The notes beneath the pieces are model-generated. The model was not told the origin of the DNA, did no database searches, and saw nothing but the letters and a program-made list of their open reading frames with translations. From NCBI GenBank assembly GCA_003290165.1, contig QNQO01002057.1, positions 62,001 to 126,000 on the forward strand: 64,000 nucleotides of DNA. Direction: 5' to 3'. Source of the DNA: Berberis thunbergii. Its lineage: Eukaryota > Streptophyta > Magnoliopsida > Ranunculales > Berberidaceae. The translations under genes were made by a program, and so were the position numbers. Positions 23,605 to 35,205 of this stretch are shown in pieces (within the stretch, counting starts at the first letter, position 1; every line of letters starts with the position of its first letter).

Positions 23605-24492
23605 CAAATTGTCACTAGAGCAAAATGGCCTTCCCTCAAATGGTCCTGTTCATATAAAGGATGCAGTCAATGTCAAAACGTTTATCAATGAAAATATTAA
23701 AACAATCAGGCGACTTCTTAATACGAGAAAAACTATGTAACTGATAATGTCACCTGAACCCTAAGACTTTGACTAGAGATACAATATAAGATATTATAAA
23801 ATCTTCAATGTTCAAAAATTCAGGGAAAACCAAAAAAACTTTCATCTTTGGAAGGAAATAAGATATTTCTTAATTTCTATAAAACGGTAGGGGAATTTGA
23901 ACTTTGTAATTCCTGAACAAGCATATTTTCTGAGATCAGGTTGAATTAGAACAAGCATATGCAGACTACATGCAGTTTCAATGCCTTGCATATTATTTCC
24001 GGATAGAAACCTCAGAACGAAGTTTTTTGACAGTTTCAGTAGTAAAGAATTTGCAGAAGCAAAGTTCCTCATTCTGAGAAAAAACATATGAGGTTGGACA
24101 TATCGGGAGATACATGCATTAGTACAAGACAAGGTGCAGAAAATTCCTACCTAAGAGATAGTTTTGATCAGAAGTTGGAGTCCACCATGGTCGTAATTGT
24201 GTATCTTCATTGAAGGTCAACATTTTGCTATTTATGTCCTTTGACAATTCTAGCAACTGAAGAATGCACTGCATGAAGCACAACAGTTTTATTTTTGTGT
24301 ATCAGTGATTAAATGATTTTATCAAACCCAAAAAGGAAAAGCCAGAAATAAAAGAAACATTAAATGGGTGACCTCTTCTTCCTCAATGTTGTTTGCATTT
24401 TGCTTCAGTTGGAGAATAGCAGCCTCAAGCCTAGCCATCACATATTGATGAGAATGTTGTAATCGTTCTTTAAATTGGACAAACTCAATCAC
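23605..24492 (-). pseudogene. NAA25: Captured three-exon fragment of NAA25 (NatB auxiliary subunit)
   Basis: Exon 24492-24373 reads VIEFVQFKERLQHSHQYVMA then RLEAAILQLKQNANNIEEEE. Exon 24268-24151 reads LELSKDINSKMLTFNEDTQL, then RPWWTPTSDQNYLL. Exon 23645-23605 completes it with GPFEGRPFCSSDNL. The LTFNED-x-Q-x-RPWWTPT-x-x-x-NYLLGPFEG string is characteristic of plant NAA25, the TPR-rich auxiliary subunit that anchors the NatB N-terminal acetyltransferase to ribosomes. Intron borders are GT..AG and phases agree between the last two exons (one base plus two bases). The remainder of the large protein is missing. A duplicated block of about 65 bases (23360-23487) lies just downstream. Confidence 0.8.
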
Positions 24493-24678
24493 CTGACGAT
24501 TCAAATTACAAATAATAATTAGGATGATACGAGCTAAATTCAAAAAGGAAATCAGGAAAAGAGAGACTTAGGAAGCATTAATATTCAAAGAACAGCAAAA
24601 AGAAGAAAGCTAGGGGGAAAAAATCCGATAATAAGAAAAGAAAACCAATACCAAAAAAGCACCTCCATGTAAAAACAC

Positions 24679-25508
24679 CTGCATATGCAAGATCAGGCTG
24701 CACGTATGCCTCCATGGCTGCAAGCTCATCCATCCAAAGCCCATCGCTGCATTTTTTATTGCACAGTTCCTTGAAGTTTATGCATGCTTCCCTACATGAG
24801 ATAGGGTAGTAAATGTTTAAATGACTTTCTAGCTAATATTATGTGCTTCTGTTTAGAAAAATGGCGCAACAAATATTTCTAGAAATTATTACTTGAAATG
24901 GAACAAAAATAAAAACAAGGAAAAAAATAAAATAAAAATTTGGACAGAGAATTTCTTCTTGTGAAAATTGCAATGAATTATTAGAAAACAGGAAAAGGGG
25001 GTGAGGTGAAGATGGGAACAAAAAAATGTCATTTGTCACCAAAACATACAAGTACATCTAGGTTGAAGAATATAAAAACAAATCCGTTTTGAAATATAAG
25101 TTGAATCACTTCAACCATCAAATTTCTACTATTGCAGGTGAACTCACGAAAGCTGAATCACCTTCCAAAGCCGCAGTTTCTTACAATAGGTTTGAAACCC
25201 CAGTCAAAGTATGAGTACTCAAACTTTAGTGAAAAATTTCAAACTTTTGTGCTTTATTTCTCAACGCTCAATAAGAAGGTAAATTACACTATTAAATCTT
25301 AACCTTCTAAAGCTAACTATCTTCTCTTAGGTGGAAGGTTAGCACTCATCCATACCTTAAACGGGAAGCTCCAAAGGCATCTGCAAACGCTAAGAGATGA
25401 TTTATAGAGTCCATGTCGAATCCAGCAACAAAAGCACGGGCATAAGCCATTGCTTGCTCTTTGCGTAGCACTGCTTTCCGAGTCTCCAGAACTCTTTGAA
25501 GCTGATGT
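24679..25508 (-). pseudogene. Captured two-exon fragment of a plant-specific COP1-interacting-protein-like family
   Basis: Exon 25508-25356 reads [20 protein letters not shown] then [20 protein letters not shown] then [11 protein letters not shown]. Exon 24791-24679 continues EACINFKELCNKKCSDGLWM then DELAAMEA. Codon phase is kept across the intron (AG plus G). A segment like [14 protein letters not shown]...[15 protein letters not shown] is conserved in a group of large plant proteins often annotated as COP1-interacting-protein-like; I am not certain of the exact member. The exons are open, but joining to the next captured exon (24492) would shift the frame into a stop. Flanking exons of the donor gene are absent. 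Confidence 0.62.
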
Positions 25509-26792
25509 CTGAATATACCCATAAATTCATAATCAACACAAGAAATCATTAATAAAAAAAATCAAAGGGAAATACTGAATTACAGGCATAGACAACTTAC
25601 TTGGAGTTTTCTTCTTGTACAAGCTCGTTCACACCATTAGATTCACTTTTTGGCTATTTCCAAATTCATCACACAAACCCAAATTATAGTAAGGATTTCA
25701 CAGTGAATATCAGCAGATATCACCACATAAAAGTAATTTTAAATGGTATAATACCTTATACGGGACAATTGACTTTTTGTTATCTGCATCTGTGACAATG
25801 TTAACAAAGTAAACACATGTTAAATAAGCAACACCATCATAATTAAGACATACATCATAACCAATCTTGTGATTACAAAGACTATATCCAAACAAAGTGA
25901 TTCACTTGAAACATATAATAATTTAGTCAAATAGTTCTCTACAACACAAAGGCCATGAGCAAGTTTGACTAGCCAGTGACCCACTGTGATTGATAAATTC
26001 AAAATATAGATGTCATCACATATAAAACTGACCAACAAACACATATAAAACTACTGAAAATCTGCTGAGGTTATCTTAACAGTCAGTAAAAATTCTGACT
26101 GTTTGTAGCAAGCAACAATGAATTCCTTCAGTCAGGCAACAAAGTGACCAAGAAAAACAAAGTGACCAACAAACACATCTTAAAACTGCTGAAAATCATA
26201 CTAGTAAAAATGAAGTTCTGATTTTTTTTTTAAACTACAAGTTGAAATTGAAGTAAAGTCAGATGTCATCACATATGAAATATTTTGTTGATTCAAAGAA
26301 GAACCATCAATTAAGTTGACCACAGAAGAAAATTTACTCTTGGAAAATTTTAGTCTTATTCTAATTATTTCACTGGACTTTTCATGCATCTAGATAGTCA
26401 CATAAAAACCCTATAAAGAATGCCAACTCCACAAAATTATAGGAGAACTACACATAAAAGACTTCAATAAAAAAAAATTGATAGTAGCCTACATGGAATA
26501 AGAAGCGCGATTGATACAAGGGAGGGAGGAACATACTCTGCTGAAAGGAATTGTTGGAATAAAGCTCTAATGAGATCAATAAAGGCAGAATCAGTGGGAA
26601 GATGAGATGAAGGAAGAGAAGGATAAAACAAAGCCATGGATGTTGTTTGGTGTGTGAAAAATCACAGCATAGCTTCAGCTTGGGTTGGTTTGAGTGGAAT
26701 GAAATCAACAAAAAATAAGAAGAAGAGATCACAAAAATTAAAATAAAAAATCAATGACTAAACTTAACAAATGAGGAAGAGCTTACACTGAC

Positions 26793-27845
26793 CTTGAACA
26801 GGAACAATAGGAGACCCAGTGACTGAAAAGCCTGCAACAATAATTTCTTTTCAAAACCAAATCACTTCTAAGAATTCCACATTTTGTTTCTTCAAAAATG
26901 AAATAGAGCAAAAAAATTTGAAACAGATCTGAAGAAGAAGAGATCTAAAGAAGAAAAATGATCTTACCTGGAAGGAGATATGAACCAATTTAAAGAAGAG
27001 TTTTCCCTCTGGGGTAAATAGAGTTTTCCACTGATGAGGTGAAAGGGCATTCTTTCTTCTCCTACGAGACCATGGTGACTTCAGGCCACCCCTGCAAAAT
27101 CAGCCCCAAATAAATAAATTTAGCTACTGCTTATGTTGAAGTCCACTCTTTTTTTCTTCCCTTTTTTTTTTCTTTTTAAGATTGTATATAATAATACACT
27201 CAAGATGACCACTTGTATAATAGATAGACAATATATCGCAAGGAAGCAAAATTTTACCATCTGAATTTTTATTTGCTATTATAGTTAGTCAAAATGATAG
27301 GAACCTAAGCTAAGAGTGAAGTTTGCAGGAAATCAAAATGGTGGGTTTTGTTCCTATTAAACTGGAACAGAAAAAAGACCTCTCATTTGCATCAAGATTT
27401 GAAGCCTCTCATGTGATCCACATTATGACCAATTTAGTGTTCAGCCTCTCAAACTCAATTCGGAGTAGTAAATGTTTCCTAATTTCAACCTAAAACTCAA
27501 TTAGGATTCACTTCATTCTTGTTTGGCTGAAAAACGAATAGGTTTTTATTTTATTTTTCTAAAAACCCAAATAGCAATCAAATATGGAGTGACAGTGAAT
27601 TTGAGTGAGAGAATTGGAGATGGGATCTGAATGGAAAAACAAAAACCCTAAAGAAGAATTTGAATAAAAAGTAGTAATTTTTACCTCCGACTCGAGTAGA
27701 CGAGGGTGGCAGCCAAGGCGAAGCCAGCCATGGCAGTCATTGCAATTGCTATTCCCACATTCGAAGGTGCGTAAGTTCCCCACAAACCGCCACTGCTACG
27801 TACAATTCCTCTTTGACCGTTACCACCGGAGTTCCACAAGAACAT
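26793..27845 (-). pseudogene. Captured 5' part of a RabGAP/TBC-domain gene with its own start codon
   Basis: The ATG at 27845 opens MFLWNSGGNGQRGIVRSSGG and continues APSNVGIAIAMTAMAGFALA then ATLVYSS, including a hydrophobic segment at residues 31-50 that may be a membrane anchor. Exon 1 ends at 27685 (GTAAAA donor). Exon 2 (27091-26968) gives GGLKSPWSRRRRKNALSPHQ then WKTLFTPEGKL. The SPWSRRxRKxALxPxQWxxLFTPxGKL block is the conserved lead-in to plant TBC (Rab GTPase-activating) proteins. After EGKL the frame leaves the family (FFKLVHISFQ) and is followed by a donor, so the TBC catalytic domain is not present. A further small open exon fits at 26831-26793. A CT-rich leader upstream (about 27850-28100) suggests the donor promoter or 5' leader was captured too. 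Confidence 0.8.
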
Positions 27846-28214
27846 CTATAGGACCACCGCAAACGACTTTGTTTGCCCCTTCACAGCCACCACCATCACC
27901 AACTCAAACCCCCAACTGCTTCGCTTTCTCTCTCTCTCTCCTCTCCAGAAAAATCATCAATCGACTGTGACACATGAAGCGAACAACTCACACCCTTCTC
28001 AAACTTTCTTCTTCTTCTTCTATCGTCCTCTCCTTCTTTCGTCCTTCTTCTTCTCTGCTTCTCGTCCTCTCCTTCTTCTGTCCTTCTTCTTCTTTCAGTA
28101 GTGCTTGCGAAGAGGAGGCGTGGAGAGAGTGAGAATATGTTTTCCCCAAATTTTTTCGCCAAAGCGCGAAACTGAAACCTCTCAAAGCGCGAAACTGAAA
28201 CCTCCAAAGCGCGA

Positions 28215-28560
28215 AAGTGATTGGTCTTTAGCGACGGTTTTAAACCGTTGGCAGTTTTAGCCACGGTTTTGAGCCGTTACTACATCTAGCCACGGTTTAA
28301 AACCGTTGCTAAAATGTTTTTTGCAACGGTTTTGAGCCGTTGCTGGATCTAGCCACGGTTTAGAACCGTTGCTAAATTTTTTTTTGCAACGGTTTTGAGC
28401 AGTTGCTCCTTATAGCCACGGTTTTTAACCGTGCCAAATATACCAACTGTTTTAAGCCGTGGCCATATTTTTTTTACCCACGATTTTAAGCCGTTGGTAC
28501 TTATAGCTACGGTTTTTGGTCGTGGCAAATAAAGCAACGGTTTAGAACCGTGGCCAGCTC
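28215..28560. repeat. Right subterminal repeat array of CACTA element 1
   Basis: Many copies of 'agccacggttttaaaccgtt' in both orientations, the mirror of 18120-18470. Confidence 0.85.
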
Positions 28561-28594
28561 GGCGTAGCTAAACTGGCCTTTTGGTGTAGTGTAT

Positions 28595-29010
28595 CTCCAG
28601 AAAATTTATATAAATAAAATACAAAACTAGACCTCGATATACAAATTCATCTCGAGAAATTACTTATAAAAACCTTATTCTTTCTTAGAGAGGCTGAGCT
28701 TGATGGTGGCTGGTGACGATGGTGGAAAAAATAAATAAATCAAGCAAAGAGGGATGAAGAGATAGAGAGGAGGTGGAGCTGTTATCGGTCTCGCAGTAAA
28801 CAGGGAGGGAGAAAAAAGAAAAAAGGGACGGGACGGGATTCTCGACGTCACAGAGAACAAAGGGAAAAATGAAAGGGCAGAGTGGGATAGCGTCCTTGGC
28901 ATCGCAAAGTATCACAAATAACCAAAACATTTTTCAAAAGTCAGTGGGTTCAAGGGTCTTCCACTTGCCCCCACCTAGATACGTGCCTGAGCAAGTGGTG
29001 GTGGTTGGTG
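28595..29010 (+). repeat. Right part of the dispersed repeat split by CACTA element 1
   Basis: This aligns with 46670-47165: 'atatacaaattcatctcgaga', 'aaaataaataaatcaa' and 'agtaaaca' occur in both, and 'aaagtcagtgggttcaag' matches 'aaagtcagtggagccaag'. The SINE present in the other copy is absent here, leaving AGTAAACA once at 28795-28802. Confidence 0.6.
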
Positions 29011-29739
29011 GTGAGGGAGGGGGAAGGGACAAAGTATATCATATTTTAGTTGAGCCGATAAAAACTTAAATTATATATGCACACAAATTTTATTTTAAAA
29101 AATAAAAAATTTAAGCTTTTTTATTAATAAAAATGATGAAACATCTTTTAACTGCACCTATAAGAATGAATCACCAATGACAAATTGCATGTAACTTCTA
29201 TACATTTGTACCTTTATATACATACCTAATTTGTATTTTTATATAATAAAAAAATTGGAGGAAATAAAAGGAATTACAAATAAAAATAAAAATAAAAATA
29301 GAGAGATCAATTTTAGGAAAAAATTATATGATTGGAATTAATTTTATATGTAAAAAAATAGGTAAAAACCGTGAACTATAAAACTATAATTTATGCACGA
29401 GGGAGCCTTTTTCCAACAATAATTTGAGGGAGCCATTTAGGACTTAACAATTATTCTAAGTAGATGAGGGAGCCATTTGCGATTTTATAATAGCATGTTT
29501 AATTTTCCGGAAGGGTTCGTGAGGAAAATGAGAGCATTTGTTGGTGGTTTCTAGTGAGGGAAGGGGAGGGGAGGTGGTGCTAGAGAAAAGATGGGGAAGA
29601 TGATGAGTACCAAAAATAAAAATCTCAACCATTAAACAAAATTTTCACCATAATATAGGCTCATTCAAGTGGAGCTATTGCATAATGGGGTTTAAAACAT
29701 CCATTTGGTCTTACTAATTAATTAAGAGAGTTGCTACGT

Positions 29740-30260
29740 GTACTCGATTATTTGGCTCGATGCCCCAAATTTTATCTTTTAGATTTAATTTTTTAAAATT
29801 GCTTGGTGTACCCAATCAAATTTTATAATGTTAAAACATATAAAATACGATACTCATATTGTTGATTGGAGACTTTGTATAAAGATTCCTAATGTAAATG
29901 TTTGCATGTCGAAATTTTTTAGGTTTTGAATGCAACTTTTTGAAATTTGATATAATAGTTGAAATAATTTTGAAATTTATGCATTGATTTATATTTATTT
30001 ATTTTTAATACGTATTGGTTTTGTCAACCCTGTATGGTTAATGGACATATTGAAATTTAATAAATGCATAGTTGAATTTTAATTTTATAGTTTATAGATG
30101 ATGGTCACTATTGCTCTTTCATTCACTAGCTAATTAACCCTCCTAAACGAGAAAATTTCGCACCAAATGATTTTTATTATTACAAAAAAATGATAAGTCG
30201 GTGTTACATACATTAAGTCGGTACAACAAAGAGTTGAAACATCACAAACTATCAATGCAA
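29740..30260 (+). repeat. Dispersed repeat (paralog of 13960-14780, without the MITE)
   Basis: Diverged copy of the repeat at 13960-14780. The site corresponding to the MITE insertion reads TTTATGCAT (29976-29984), occurs once and is uninterrupted. Confidence 0.55.
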
Positions 30261-30768
30261 CAAAGAGTTAGTCTATGTTCATATAAATAAATTTTTTCAA
30301 AACTTTCAATCCCTTTTAAAAACACAACCTTTTATTTGGTTTTTGTTCTTTGGGTGCTTACTATATACACCTTGTATGATCAACTTTGATAATATTCTTG
30401 GTAATTGAGTAGTGGGCAACAATGATTTTGCTATAAATTGTATGTTATATCTTAGTTTGTTTTTTTTTTCTTTTGTTACCCTTTTGTTTAGCTTCATATC
30501 TAGGGTTTTGAAGGCTGGGGTTACTAATTTGACGTGTGTTAAGATTCAGGCAAGTTATTGTTGTTACACATTTGCTTTTATGTTATTTTTGTGAAGGTTT
30601 GTTGGAAAAATGAGTTTTTTTTTATAGTTAGGTTTGCTTCTCCGTGTCAGAGAGTTCAAGCTGCATAAAGGTTTTTTTTTTTTGTGTGTTGTTCAAGTTG
30701 CATCTCTACTTCTTTGCTTTTTAAGATCTCATGTTGTCATGAAATGTGCTTAAGAAAGTGTGATTTGA

Positions 30769-30885
30769 GTTAAAGGTGTATTAGTTGAGTTGGTAGAGGT
30801 GTGGTGGATAATATCATACATCACGAGCTCAAACCCGACCAGCGGTATGAGGTGAGAAATTAAGGGTTTAAAAAAAAAGAAAAAA
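30769..30885 (+). mobile_element. tRNA-derived SINE, plus-strand copy
   Basis: It contains an internal polymerase III promoter: an A-box-like TGAGTTGGTAGAGG (30786-30799) and a B-box-like GAGCTCAAACCC (30825-30836). An A-rich tail follows at 30870-30888. Imperfect flanking direct repeats (aaagtgtgatttga at 30755-30768; aaagtgtgttttga at 30886-30899) fit LINE-driven insertion. It resembles the minus-strand copy at 46868-46976. Confidence 0.75.
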
Positions 30886-31310
30886 AAAGTGTGTTTTGAA
30901 GAAATTAGAGGGGTTTCCAGGAGTGGTAAATTTGTGAGATCAACAAATGTCGTCGAGAGCGGGATTAGGGCTACATGGTGCATGTTTTTTTTTCTTTTCG
31001 TTATTTTCACTTGAATCACTTCACATAATTACAAAGTGCATGTTTTAGGTTTTTTTTTTTTTTAATTTTTTTTACCAATGGTTTGTTAGCATATATTTGT
31101 TCATCATGTTTTTGTTTTGGTTTCCAAGTCAACTAGTTACTGTTTGATGACTCAGGTGGTTCTACAAATTGTCTCGTTGCACTACTACTTGATCGCAAAT
31201 GAAGAATGTGTTTCTATTGAAATTTGCTTAGATTGTCTTTGTTTTTTGATTTTAACTTCTTGTTGACAAAATTTTGGTTAGCTTTCGGTTTTTCACTATG
31301 TAAGTGACAA

Positions 31311-31538
31311 GTGATGCTAAAGATTTGTTTGTGTTATGTAACGGATGATGGTAGTTATGATAGTGTGATGGACTTAGATGATCACGCATCTCGCTTTTCT
31401 AGATCTTCATCCATGAATCGTTTCGTCTCTTCTAAGAAGCGTAAGAGATTGTCATTTGACGAAGAGATCAATTTCAAACTCAATTTGTCGGTGGAGGCAG
31501 TCAATGAGGTCGTTAACTTGTTGAAGGGAGATGATTAG
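31311..31538 (+). CDS. Small hypothetical open frame with a nuclear-localisation-like motif
   Basis: The frame of 75 codons contains DDGSYDSVMDLDDHASRFSR, then SSMNRFVSSKKRKRLSFDEE, and ends LLKGDD. The SSKKRKR word is NLS-like and composition is less random than in neighbouring frames. I recognise no family, and no splice partner or promoter can be assigned. It may be an exon remnant of a transposon or host gene. Confidence 0.2.
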   Translation: MMLKICLCYVTDDGSYDSVMDLDDHASRFSRSSSMNRFVSSKKRKRLSFDEEINFKLNLSVEAVNEVVNLLKGDD

Positions 31539-32049
31539 GATAGATTGACTTCAAGTTTAAGAGTTGTTTAGTCCAAACATCTTAAGAACGAGGATTTTGA
31601 TGCTCTAGACTTGTATGGAAAGAAACCAACTTTGATCCGCATTTTTTTTATTTTAATATTTATTTTATCCCTAAACCCTGAAGAAAGAAAAGAGTGGTTA
31701 ATTAGTAAGGAAACTTGGTTCTTAAGAGATTTTGATACAATTAATTAGAAAGTAGATGATTTATGTATGTTGTTGGATGACTTGCATTACTTACAAAACT
31801 TCAATGTTAATATGTAGTAGACCTTCTAAATGACATTATAACAGTATGTAATATTTTGGATAATCTGTTTTGGTTCATATGTTTTATATTTTTTGTGTTT
31901 TTTTAGTTTTGACGAGTAATATAGGCTATATGTCTCTACTTTATTTATATGGCATATCGCCGATTCATTTGATATATGACAACTTAGACCTACAACAAAT
32001 TCTTCATTGAAAAAGATTCCGCAATCAAACATTGGAAAATTAGGTAAGG

Positions 32050-32155
<106 letters not shown>

Positions 32156-32159
32156 TCTT

Positions 32160-34272
32160 TCTTTATTTCTTTCTTTCCTTTGTGTAATCAAATAGTGGAT
32201 ATTGTTTTTGAGTGTAAGCTTTTCCATGGTAAACTTTGTTTTACATGAAAAAGTTTTTCAAAAATCAATCACACCCATCGTGAAATAAAAAACACATTAT
32301 GTTGCATTTGTCAAATAGATGTACCTCGTAACGTGGATGCATTCAGTGAAGGATTTAGGGGCATTACTTTGTAATAGAGAGCAATAACAATGGATGATAT
32401 TGTTTTATATTTCACAAAATTTCGTAATTTGCTTGTTAATTTTGTGGTTAATCTGTCGATCCAGTATGCCATCTGAAATGTGCCCACTTCATTCTTGATT
32501 GTGTCTGAGGACAAGCAGACTTTAGTTCAGGGGTTTTGGGTGCAAATGATAGGAGCATATTTATGTGACTTTTATTGAATTATTTATATATATAAATTTT
32601 CTATTTCTTATTAATTTTGGTAGTAATTCATGTTTTTTTATGTTTGTGTAAGTTGGAATAGCAGAATTCCAAAGTAGAAGTTAAGTGGTGCAAATTGGTT
32701 TGAATTAGAAAAACTTATTGCAAAACGAAATTATGCAATGAAGGAAACATAAAGAAAACAATTATAAAGGGAACAATACTTGCTCCCGAGAAATCACCCC
32801 TCGCAACCTCACAGCTGCCATCGCCCTGAATCCATCGCATCACTTCTTTCCACATAACCCATCACAACACAATCATTATCGCCCCCCATCTCTGCATCTG
32901 TTCATACCCACACTTTAGAACCACCACTGTCATCATTTTTGCCTCCTTGCAACCACAACAACCCCTCTTTGCAATCACACAATCCCATCGCCATTATCCA
33001 TTTCTCTACCATCTCGCCACTATCCATCCGTCTCTCGCCACTGTTTGTCCGTCTCAACTGTCCATACCTCTCTTCTATCGTACAACCACCGGACACACCA
33101 CCATCCACCCGTCATCAACATCTCCTCCTTGTCTAATTTCTTCTTCTCACAACAGTTCTATACCTAAGTAGCAGATCGAAGAAGAAAATGAGGAAGTGAT
33201 TTTTTTTTATCTCTTTCTCTTTACTATTCGCCATCCATCAGTCCACCAATTACCACCATGTGCAAGCGACAACAACGTTTCATCTCTAAACCGTTTTCTT
33301 ATTTAGTTTGATATTTGATTATGGAATATTGTTTGAACATGATTAATATGTCTAACTAAACTCCCTTTTATCTAGGGTGAATTCGAAGCCCTGAACATGT
33401 GTTTTATGAATTAATTAAATTTAATATTTCCTTGTTGATTAGTGATTGTATTTTGTTTAATTGCTTTATAGATAATTTTCTTCGTATGTTTGTTAAGGTG
33501 GCCAATTTAGTAAACATGCTAGGATTTGATGCTAGAGCATATGAGAGTTTCACCTAATCGTTATAATCACGAACTCACAAGTTGTAAATACGAAGAAACG
33601 TTGGTAAGGTTAAGTAAAAACCTCAGTTTAGAACAATGATCATACTTATAATTGTCTAGTCAATGTTCATATTTTTCATAGAACTTAATGATCTTGGACT
33701 GTTATCTAACTTGCAATTCCTGATTAGATAGCATGAAAAGAATAGTTTGAAAGCGATGCTTAGTTTAATTCAACGAATTTGAAAAAATATTAAGGTTAAT
33801 GCAATGCGATCACGGTTAATCTTGAACATTGTCCTTCACGAGTTAGTAAGGGATTTTTGGAGTTTAGTTCATAAGCATATGTTCGGTGTGTGGAGATAAA
33901 ATTCTTAGCTAATTTCTCATTATCTACTTCTCTTAAGTTTTTATTAGTCTTACAGTAATATTCGTAGTTATTTTCTTAGATTAAAATTAGAAAAATCCAA
34001 TCCCCCAATATTGTCTTAGTTAGTTTGTTAGTTGTTTGTTAGTTACCCTTAGTGTTAGTTAACAAACCCTCTATTCCTCGGTTTAGAATGATCCTACTTA
34101 TTATTTACTACAACTTAAAGCATGGTATTAAATTGTGTGCTAGGAAAATAGTGCATCAACAATTTTGAGCAGTTGTACCAAAAATTAACATGCATTCCAA
34201 AATTATGGACTATGCAACCCTAACCCATGGCTAATACTGTTCAAAATTAGGTTTTGCAGGTAACACAACAAT
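32160..34272. other. Intergenic DNA without recognised genes
   Basis: This includes a C/A-rich stretch (about 32790-33170) whose short frames show no protein similarity I recognise. The rest is AT-rich. Confidence 0.4.
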
Positions 34273-34280
34273 GTTGGGGT

Positions 34281-35085
34281 TAGGGGTGGGCATCCCATCC
34301 CTCTATCCCGTTTCCGTCCCGTCCCAAAATTTTCGGGTCTTAATGGGATTGAATAATTCGATCCCGATCCCGTCCCATTCCGATCTAGAATGGGATGAAG
34401 ATTTTCAATCCCGCCAATCTCATCCCGTCTCGAGCTAATTTTTTAATATTTTTTATTTATTTATTTATTTCAGGATTGCAATATTAGTGTAATTGAAGAA
34501 AAATGAATATAGTTGAAATCAGTGTAATTGATATTAGTCTATATCTGTAACTACTTGATATTGGTTTATTTCTAGAATTCTAAATGAATTATTTAATTGC
34601 AAACTCTTTAAAACTCAAAATTGGATTGCTAACTACATTGGAGAGTTTTATTTCATGTCAGGACAATGAATTTAATGACTATTTTTTTTTTAAAAGCAAC
34701 AATGAAACCTTCTTCTTAGCACCACAAATCTACTCATCCTTTTGTTCACTATTCGAAACAGTAGAGCAGGTCCACCATTGCCATTATACTGTCCACCTTT
34801 TAGTCATTCAAAACTCTGCAGAAATCTTAATTACAGGGTGAATTTCAGCTATCATTTATGGTAGTTCTACGAATTGCCTTTGCCTATTTTCAACTAAGCA
34901 AATTGGGTATTGGGTAAGCAATAATTTGTCAAAAAATGAGAGCACGCTGATCCCGTCCCATCCCAAACGAGTTTGGGATGGGACGAGGTCGAGATGGAAT
35001 TTTTCCCATCCCGTCCCGATCCCGTATGAACGGGATGGGATAGGGATGAGTCTATCTCGTCCCTCTCGTCCCATGCCCACCCGTA
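34281..35085 (+). mobile_element. Non-autonomous hAT element, 805 bp, perfect 8-bp target duplication
   Basis: GTTGGGGT occurs on both sides (34273-34280 and 35086-35093). Terminal inverted repeats are TAGGGGTGGGCAT and, reversed from the right, TACGGGTGGGCAT. Subterminal regions are full of 'cccgtcccatccc' words. No transposase frame is present. A truncated relative starts at 2052. Confidence 0.92.
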
Positions 35086-35205
35086 GTTGGGGTTGTTTAG
35101 GTTGGTTAAGTTGCATGGATTGCCCCGAAGCCCAGTTTTAACATGGGCTTCCTTGATGTGGAGCTATTATTACAAATAATTAAAATGTTTCACCCTAGGC
35201 AAGAA

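Larger units (their letters stand above)
18100..28591 (-). mobile_element. CACTA (En/Spm) element 1, about 10.5 kb, carrying six host-gene fragments
   Basis: The left end is CACTACACCAAAAATGGCC; the right end, reversed, is CACTACACCAAAAGGCCAG. Arrays of short subterminal repeats built from 'agccacggttttaaaccgtt' lie at 18120-18470 and 28215-28560 in both orientations. No TnpD/TNP2 or TnpA-like frame was found, so it would depend on a transposase from elsewhere. The interior is a row of host exons and introns, all on the minus strand, from 27845 down to 18789, plus a plus-strand LINE scrap near 20.7-21.0 kb. I give it the minus strand because the captured genes read that way. Confidence 0.93.

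Noticed and set aside
27896..28264. Minus-strand open frame rich in Glu/Arg
   Set aside because: It runs through CT-rich leader sequence and into the CACTA subterminal repeats; it is more likely untranslated leader of the captured TBC gene.
30769..30885. Possible tRNA gene because of A-box and B-box sequences
   Set aside because: No cloverleaf with anticodon stem can be drawn. The A-rich tail, flanking direct repeats and second copy at 46868-46976 point to a SINE.
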